Origin: an uncultured Alistipes sp.
Lineage (GTDB): Bacteria; Bacteroidota; Bacteroidia; Bacteroidales; Rikenellaceae
NCBI GenBank assembly: GCA_958449275.1
Contig: CAUDHE010000005.1
Span: 1-45,360 of the forward strand
DNA: 45,360 nucleotides
Reading direction: 5' to 3'
Below, piece after piece: positions 40,906-45,360 of this stretch. Within the stretch, counting starts at the first letter, position 1. Every line of letters begins with the position of its first letter. The translations under genes and the position numbers were made by a program. The notes below the pieces were generated by a model. That model ran no database searches and was not told where the DNA came from. It saw only the letters and a program-made list of their open reading frames with translations.

Positions 40906-40936
40906 CGAGTTGTCTGAAAATCTATAAGTAGATCAA

Positions 40937-41311
40937 CTACTTAACCTCAACTTCAGCGCCGGCCTCCTCCAGAGCGGCCTTGATAGACTCGGCCTCCTCC
41001 TTAGATACGCCTTCCTTAACGGCCTTGGGAGCACCGTCTACCAATGCCTTGGCATCACCCAGCGACAGGCCTGCCAGATCCTTAACGGCCTTGATAACCT
41101 GAAGCTTTGCCTGACCTGCGCTCTTCAGGATAACGTCGAATGAAGTCTTCTCGGCAACAGCGGCCTCACCTGCGGCAGCAGGTGCAGCAACTGCAACAGC
41201 TGCAGCAGCCGGCTCGATACCATACTCCTCCTTGAGGATAGTAGCCAATTCGTTTACCTCCTTAACTGTCAAATTTACCAATTCTTCAGCTAATACCTTT
41301 ACATCTGCCAT
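40937..41311 (-). CDS. rplL: Ribosomal protein L7/L12
   Basis: This is the 124-residue stalk protein that recruits translation GTPases. It has the N-terminal dimerisation helices (ELVNLTVKEVNELATIL), an Ala-rich hinge (AAAAVAVAAPAAAGEAA) and the globular C-terminal domain with SAGQAKLQVIKAVK and LSLGDAKALVDGAPK. It lies 41 bases after rplJ. Confidence 0.98.
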   Translation of the reverse strand: MADVKVLAEELVNLTVKEVNELATILKEEYGIEPAAAAVAVAAPAAAGEAAVAEKTSFDVILKSAGQAKLQVIKAVKDLAGLSLGDAKALVDGAPKAVKEGVSKEEAESIKAALEEAGAEVEVK

Positions 41312-41352
41312 AGTTGTATTGTTTTTTTTAAGTTTTTTTGTTGTTTGTTTGA

Positions 41353-41877
41353 TTAGTTGTTTCTTTCTTCGAGTGCCTTCACTAAGCCGGCAATCTTATG
41401 ACCTGCACTACCCTGCAATGCAGAAATAACATTCTTGGCCGGAGACTGCAGCAATGCGACGATATCGCCGATAAGCTCCTCGCGGCTCTTGATGTTGCAA
41501 AGCGTCTCGATCTGATTGTCACCAACGTAAACGCAGCCCTCGACGTATGCGGCCTTCAGTACGGGCTTGTCGCATGACTTGCGGAACTCCTTGATTACGA
41601 CGGCGGGAGCCTTTCCCGTCTCGGTGAACATGACAGACGTAGAACCCTCCAATACGTTCACCAAATCAGCTTCGGCCTTCTCCACCTTCTCCAAAGCCTT
41701 GCCGAACAGCGTATTCTTAACTACTACGAGTTTGATGCCGTTCTCAAAGCACTTGCGACGCAACGATGCGGTCTGCTCGGCGTTAAGAGCCTCGATGTTG
41801 GTAATATAGAAGTGAGGGTACTGATTGAGCTGCTCTGCAAGACCGTCGATAACGGCCATTTTTTCTTCTCTTGTCAT
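41353..41877 (-). CDS. rplJ: Ribosomal protein L10
   Basis: The 174-residue stalk base protein binds 23S rRNA and L7/L12 dimers through its C-terminal helix. The N-terminal MTREEKMAVIDGLAEQLNQY and the KNTLFGKAL segment are typical. It begins 17 bases after the rplA stop; there is no room for a long separate leader between the two. Confidence 0.97.
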   Translation of the reverse strand: MTREEKMAVIDGLAEQLNQYPHFYITNIEALNAEQTASLRRKCFENGIKLVVVKNTLFGKALEKVEKAEADLVNVLEGSTSVMFTETGKAPAVVIKEFRKSCDKPVLKAAYVEGCVYVGDNQIETLCNIKSREELIGDIVALLQSPAKNVISALQGSAGHKIAGLVKALEERNN

Positions 41878-41894
41878 CTCTTATCCTCCTTCTT

Positions 41895-42593
41895 TTACTT
41901 CGTTTCTACTGATTTGGGGTCGATCTCCAAGCCCGGGCTCATGGTAGTCGAGAGATATATGCTCAACACATACGATCCCTTGGCTGCCGAAGGCTTCAAC
42001 TTGATGATGGTGTTTATCACCTCCTTGGCGTTGTCGATGATCTGCTCGGGAGTGAACGATACCTTGCCCACCGAAGTGTGGATAATACCGTACTTATCGA
42101 CCTTGAAATCGATCTTACCGGCTTTCACCTCGGTAACGGCCTTGGCCAGATCCATCGTAACCGTACCGGTCTTGGGGTTGGGCATAAGTCCGCGGGGACC
42201 GAGAATACGGCCCAGCGCACCCACTTTACCCATGACGTTGGGAGTACAAATGATAACATCCACGTCGGTCCAACCGCCCTTGATCTTATCTACGTACTCG
42301 TCCAAACCTACATAGTCGGCACCTGCGGCCTTGGCCTCCTCCTCCTTCTCGGGGGTACAGAGCACCAAAACGCGAACCGTCTTGCCGGTTCCGTGAGGCA
42401 GAGTAACCACGCCGCGAACCATCTGGTTGGCCTTGCGGGGATCCACGCCCAAACGCACGTCGATATCGACCGAAGCATCAAATTTCGTAAAGGTAATTTC
42501 CTTCAGAAGAGATGCTGCCTCGGCGAGTTTGTAAGCCTTGTGGGGCTCGACCTTGGCGTAGGCTGCCTTTTGATTTTTTGTCAACTTACTCAT
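41895..42593 (-). CDS. rplA: Ribosomal protein L1
   Basis: The 232-residue L1 of the large subunit forms the L1 stalk and guides E-site tRNA. It shows the start SKLTKNQKAAYAKVEPHKAY, the RNA-binding FDASVDIDVRLGVDPRKANQ and the LMPNPKTGTVT segment. In many bacteria it represses its own operon by binding the mRNA. It lies 14 bases after rplK. Confidence 0.98.
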   Translation of the reverse strand: MSKLTKNQKAAYAKVEPHKAYKLAEAASLLKEITFTKFDASVDIDVRLGVDPRKANQMVRGVVTLPHGTGKTVRVLVLCTPEKEEEAKAAGADYVGLDEYVDKIKGGWTDVDVIICTPNVMGKVGALGRILGPRGLMPNPKTGTVTMDLAKAVTEVKAGKIDFKVDKYGIIHTSVGKVSFTPEQIIDNAKEVINTIIKLKPSAAKGSYVLSIYLSTTMSPGLEIDPKSVETK

Positions 42594-42607
42594 TCTGGTA
42601 ATTCTGA

Positions 42608-43048
42608 TTACATGTTAGGAAATTCACCGACTACATTGATACCCATACTGCGGGCAGTACCGGCAACCATGCGCATAGCGGCTTCGACGGTAAAACAGTT
42701 CATGTCGGGCATCTTGTCCTCGGCAATAGCCTTTACCTGCTCCCAAGTAACCTCGCCGACCTTGTCGCGGTTGGGCTGAGCCGAACCGCTCTTGATCTTG
42801 GCAGCTTCCTTGAGCTGGATGGCCACGGGCGGCTGTTTAACCACGAAGTCGAACGACTTGTCGCTGTAAACCGTAATGATGACCGGAAGCACCTTTCCCG
42901 CCTTATCCTGAGTGCGGGCGTTGAATTGCTTGCAGAAGTCCATGATATTGACTCCCTTCGAACCCAACGCAGGACCTACCGGAGGTGAAGGATTGGCTGC
43001 GCCACCTTTGATCTGCAATTTAATAAATGCAGCAACCTCTTTTGCCAT
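42608..43048 (-). CDS. rplK: Ribosomal protein L11
   Basis: The 146-residue GTPase-centre protein has the Pro-rich N-terminal domain (LQIKGGAANPSPPVGPALGSKG) and the rRNA-binding C-terminal domain (CFTVEAAMRMVAGTARSMG). It lies 16 bases after nusG in the classic order. Confidence 0.98.
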   Translation of the reverse strand: MAKEVAAFIKLQIKGGAANPSPPVGPALGSKGVNIMDFCKQFNARTQDKAGKVLPVIITVYSDKSFDFVVKQPPVAIQLKEAAKIKSGSAQPNRDKVGEVTWEQVKAIAEDKMPDMNCFTVEAAMRMVAGTARSMGINVVGEFPNM

Positions 43049-43064
43049 AATTTTCCTTGGTTAG

Positions 43065-43625
43065 TTATTCTTTTTCTACTTGTGTGAAGCTCAACTCCAT
43101 AGGAGTCTTGCGACCGAAAATCTTCACCGAAACCGTAAGTTTCTTGCGCTCGTTGTCGACAGTCTCAATAATACCTTGGAAGCTTGAGAAAGGACCGTCC
43201 GTAACTTTGACGGTCTCGCCGACAACGAAAGGAACTTCGTTCTCTTCCTCCTGAATACTGAGCTCATCGACACGACCGAGAATACGGCTCACCTCCTGTG
43301 GACGCAGAGGCGTAGCTATCATCTTGCGGCTGTCTTCCTTGGTGTCGCCCAAGAAGCCCAATACGTTGGGGGCATTGCGAATGATAATCGGAATTTGTCC
43401 TACAAAGGCCGCCTCTATCAGCACATAGCCGGGATAAGAGACTTTCTCCTTCGAAATTTTCTTACCGTTGCGAATGGTATAGACCTTCTCGGTGGGAATC
43501 AGAATCTGAGATATATAGTCCTCCAGATGGTTGTGACGGATCTCAGCCTCGATATACTCTTTGACTTTCTGCTCCTTACCACCGATCGCACGGACTACGT
43601 ACCACTCTTTTTTAATTTCGCTCAT
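43065..43625 (-). CDS. nusG: Transcription termination/antitermination factor NusG
   Basis: The 186-residue protein has an NGN domain (EWYVVRAIGGKEQKVKEYIEAEI, then PGYVLIEA) and a C-terminal KOW domain (FVVGETVKVTDGPFSSFQGIIETV). The ATG at 43625 starts MSEIKKEWYVV, the family start; a TTG six codons upstream in frame would add an unlikely MLFFQT extension that abuts the secE stop. It couples transcription with translation and Rho. Confidence 0.96.
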   Translation of the reverse strand: MSEIKKEWYVVRAIGGKEQKVKEYIEAEIRHNHLEDYISQILIPTEKVYTIRNGKKISKEKVSYPGYVLIEAAFVGQIPIIIRNAPNVLGFLGDTKEDSRKMIATPLRPQEVSRILGRVDELSIQEEENEVPFVVGETVKVTDGPFSSFQGIIETVDNERKKLTVSVKIFGRKTPMELSFTQVEKE

Positions 43626-43643
43626 CGTCTGAAAAAACAACAA

Positions 43644-43841
43644 TTAACGACCAAAATTTCCCAGCGTCTTATATATAGCGGCCATGATGTTCTCGAATGA
43701 AATGTCCATCAGAAGCACCACAATAGCAAAAATCGCCGAAGCGACCATAACGACGATAGTCGAATTCTGCAACTGCGGGAACGTAGGCCATGACACCTTA
43801 TGAACAAGCTCGTTATAGGATTCTTTTACGTAATTAAACAT
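43644..43841 (-). CDS. secE: Protein translocase subunit SecE
   Basis: The 65-residue minimal SecE has an N-terminal amphipathic helix (KESYNELVHKVSWPTFPQL, the SWP signature) and one membrane helix (about 29-50). It is part of the SecYEG channel. It lies between tRNA-Trp and nusG, the standard place. Confidence 0.95.
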   Translation of the reverse strand: MFNYVKESYNELVHKVSWPTFPQLQNSTIVVMVASAIFAIVVLLMDISFENIMAAIYKTLGNFGR

Positions 43842-43862
43842 GACGTTTACTTTTTAATCGAG

Positions 43863-43933
43863 CAGGAGCAGAGAGATTCGAACTCCCATCAACGGTTTTG
43901 GAGACCGCTATTCTACCCTTGAACTATGCTCCT
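43863..43933 (-). tRNA. trnW: tRNA-Trp (anticodon CCA)
   Basis: The acceptor stem AGGAGCA pairs with TGCTCCT. The anticodon loop reads CTCCAAA with anticodon CCA, and the T arm is GGGAG-TTCGAAT-CTCTC. The discriminator base is G; no CCA is encoded. It lies between tuf and secE. Confidence 0.96.
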
Positions 43934-43937
43934 ATTT

Positions 43938-43963
43938 AAGAGGCGGTCCGAAGACCACCTCTT
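43938..43963 (-). other. UUCG-type hairpin between tuf and tRNA-Trp
   Basis: On the minus strand AAGAGGTGGTC and GACCGCCTCTT pair over 11 positions (one wobble) around a TTCG loop. No T-run follows; it may mark an RNA processing point or protect the tuf 3' end. Confidence 0.6.
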
Positions 43964-43979
43964 TATTATCGTGTGAGTA

Positions 43980-45164
43980 TTACTCTACGATGTTCAGTAC
44001 CTGACCTGCACCTACCGTACGGCCACCCTCGCGGATTGCGAAACGCAGACCCTCGTTCAGGGCTACGGGGTAGATCAAGGTAACGGTGATGGTAACGTGG
44101 TCGCCGGGCATCACCATGTCTACGCCCTCGGGAAGGGTAATCTCACCCGTTACGTCCATCGTACGCAGATAGAACTGGGGACGATACTTGTTGTGGAACG
44201 GAGTGTGACGGCCGCCCTCCTCCTTCTTCAGGATATAAACCTCGGCGGTGAACTTCGTGTGGGGAGTGATCGAACCGGGCTTAGCGACTACCATACCGCG
44301 CTTAACCTCCTTCTTGTCGATACCGCGCATCAGCAGACCTACGTTGTCACCGGCCTCACCCTCGTCGAGCAACTTGCGGAACATCTCCACACCCGTACAA
44401 GTAGAAGTCAGAGTCTTCTCTTCCAAACCGATGATCTCAACGGGATCACCCACGTGGATAACGCCGGTCTCAATACGGCCGGTCAACACGGTACCACGGC
44501 CGGTGATAGAGAATACGTCCTCGACAGGCATCAGGAACGGCTTCTCGTTCTCGCGGGGCGGGATGGGGATATACTCGTCTACCGAGTTCATGAGCTCCAT
44601 GATCTTCTCCTCCCACTGGGGCTCGCCGTTCAGGCCGCCCAATGCAGAACCGCGGATAATGGGGCAGTTCTCATCGAAGTCGTACTTGGCCAAAAGATCG
44701 CGAACCTCCATCTCAACGAGGTCGAGCATCTCGGGATCGTCAACCATGTCGCACTTGTTCAGGAATACGACGATCTTGGGAACGTTCACCTGCTTAGCCA
44801 ACAGAACGTGCTCGTTGGTCTGGGGCATGGGACCGTCGGTAGCGGCTACTACCAGGATGGCACCGTCCATCTGAGCGGCACCCGTTACCATGTTCTTCAC
44901 ATAGTCGGCGTGGCCCGGGCAGTCCACGTGAGCGTAGTGACGCGTAGCGGTCTGATACTCAACGTGAGCGGTGTTGATGGTGATACCGCGCTCTTTCTCC
45001 TCGGGAGCGTTATCGATAGAGTCGAATGAACGAAGCTCCGAAAGACCTGCCTTTGCAAGCACGGTGGTGATTGCAGCGGTAAGAGTGGTCTTACCGTGGT
45101 CAACGTGTCCGATAGTACCAATGTTCACATGGGCTTTCGAACGGTCAAATTTCTCTTTTGCCAT
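43980..45164 (-). CDS. tuf: Elongation factor Tu
   Basis: This GTPase of 394 residues delivers aminoacyl-tRNA to the ribosome. G1 is GHVDHGKT (about 19-26), DCPGH, NKCD and the GSAL element follow, and domains 2 and 3 are complete up to the family end (VGAGQVLNIVE). It sits between tRNA-Gly and tRNA-Trp. Confidence 0.99.
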   Translation of the reverse strand: MAKEKFDRSKAHVNIGTIGHVDHGKTTLTAAITTVLAKAGLSELRSFDSIDNAPEEKERGITINTAHVEYQTATRHYAHVDCPGHADYVKNMVTGAAQMDGAILVVAATDGPMPQTNEHVLLAKQVNVPKIVVFLNKCDMVDDPEMLDLVEMEVRDLLAKYDFDENCPIIRGSALGGLNGEPQWEEKIMELMNSVDEYIPIPPRENEKPFLMPVEDVFSITGRGTVLTGRIETGVIHVGDPVEIIGLEEKTLTSTCTGVEMFRKLLDEGEAGDNVGLLMRGIDKKEVKRGMVVAKPGSITPHTKFTAEVYILKKEEGGRHTPFHNKYRPQFYLRTMDVTGEITLPEGVDMVMPGDHVTITVTLIYPVALNEGLRFAIREGGRTVGAGQVLNIVE

Positions 45165-45284
45165 AGTATTATAAGTATTAAGTTTTATAAAATTACTTCA
45201 AACGCGCATCTCTTTCGGCAGACGAACGGGTAACACGCTTCCGTTACTTTGCGTAATCGGAAATCGTGTTACCGTCGTTACGAG

Positions 45285-45357
45285 AGCGGAAGACGAGGCT
45301 CAAACTCGCGACCCTCAGCTTGGAAGGCTAATGCTCTATCAACTGAGCTACTTCCGC
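45285..45357 (-). tRNA. trnG: tRNA-Gly (anticodon TCC)
   Basis: The acceptor GCGGAAG pairs with CTTCCGC. The D arm is AGCTC-AGTTGATA-GAGC, the anticodon loop CTTCCAA has anticodon TCC, and the T arm is CGAG-TTTGAGC-CTCG. The 120-base spacer to tuf holds a stem GGTAACACG/CGTGTTACC with an inner CCG-TTAC/GTAA-CGG stem (about 45210-45275). Confidence 0.95.
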
Positions 45358-45360
45358 AAA

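Noticed and set aside
43626..43643. TTG start extending NusG by six residues
   Set aside because: The ATG at 43625 gives the family-typical start and leaves a normal spacer after secE.

Overview
The window looks like the chromosome of a GC-rich member of Bacteroidota, most likely an Alistipes-like Rikenellaceae. The reasons are the protein families present (a Bacteroidota-style RRM protein, RNase Y, RimO-FtsY), the four promoters with the Bacteroidota geometry TTG-N20-TAnnTTTG, the lack of clear Shine-Dalgarno sites, and the order tRNA-Gly, tuf, tRNA-Trp, secE, nusG, rplK, rplA, rplJ, rplL, rpoB, rpoC. The genus is an inference. No phage, CRISPR array, integrase or insertion sequence is visible.

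Layout. 1-445: the 3' end of a GH78-type alpha-L-rhamnosidase. 900-3720 (minus): a cell-division and RNA block with a coiled-coil protein, zapA, a 6S RNA candidate and rny. 3760-6275 (minus): rimO and ftsY. 6414-6655 (minus): an unidentified structured RNA with its own promoter and terminator. 6822-8391 (minus): an RRM protein and an RhlE-type DEAD-box helicase. 8784-13849 (plus): a sugar-type set with an unusual FUSC-MFS fusion transporter, a D-lyxose isomerase-like cupin, a VOC protein, a CBM9-like protein and a NahK-like sugar kinase. 13927-18820 (minus): a small orphan, then PAP2 phosphatase, a lipoprotein fusing a 3-keto-disaccharide hydrolase-like domain to an amidohydrolase/PHP-like domain, a secreted glycosidase and a Ca/Na antiporter. 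18935-22883 (minus): HAD phosphatase, SPOR protein, LEA2-like lipoprotein, menaquinone methyltransferase and a LolC/E-type permease. 23131-27040 (plus): a tightly overlapping YugP protease, SGNH esterase and MBOAT acyltransferase operon, probably for envelope glycan O-acylation. 27482-32299 (minus): pncB, cinA, a divergent pyrD-like gene and pdxB. 32482-45357 (minus): the transcription/translation core (rpoC to tRNA-Gly).

The intergenic spaces carry a dispersed, REP-like repeat family (six loci) whose hairpin arms change in a compensatory way between copies. A second small inverted-repeat family (two loci) is also present. Together with the structured RNA upstream of ftsY and the pyrD-like gene that has lost its substrate-binding motifs, these are the least explained parts of the window. 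All calls come from reading motifs, since no database search was possible.
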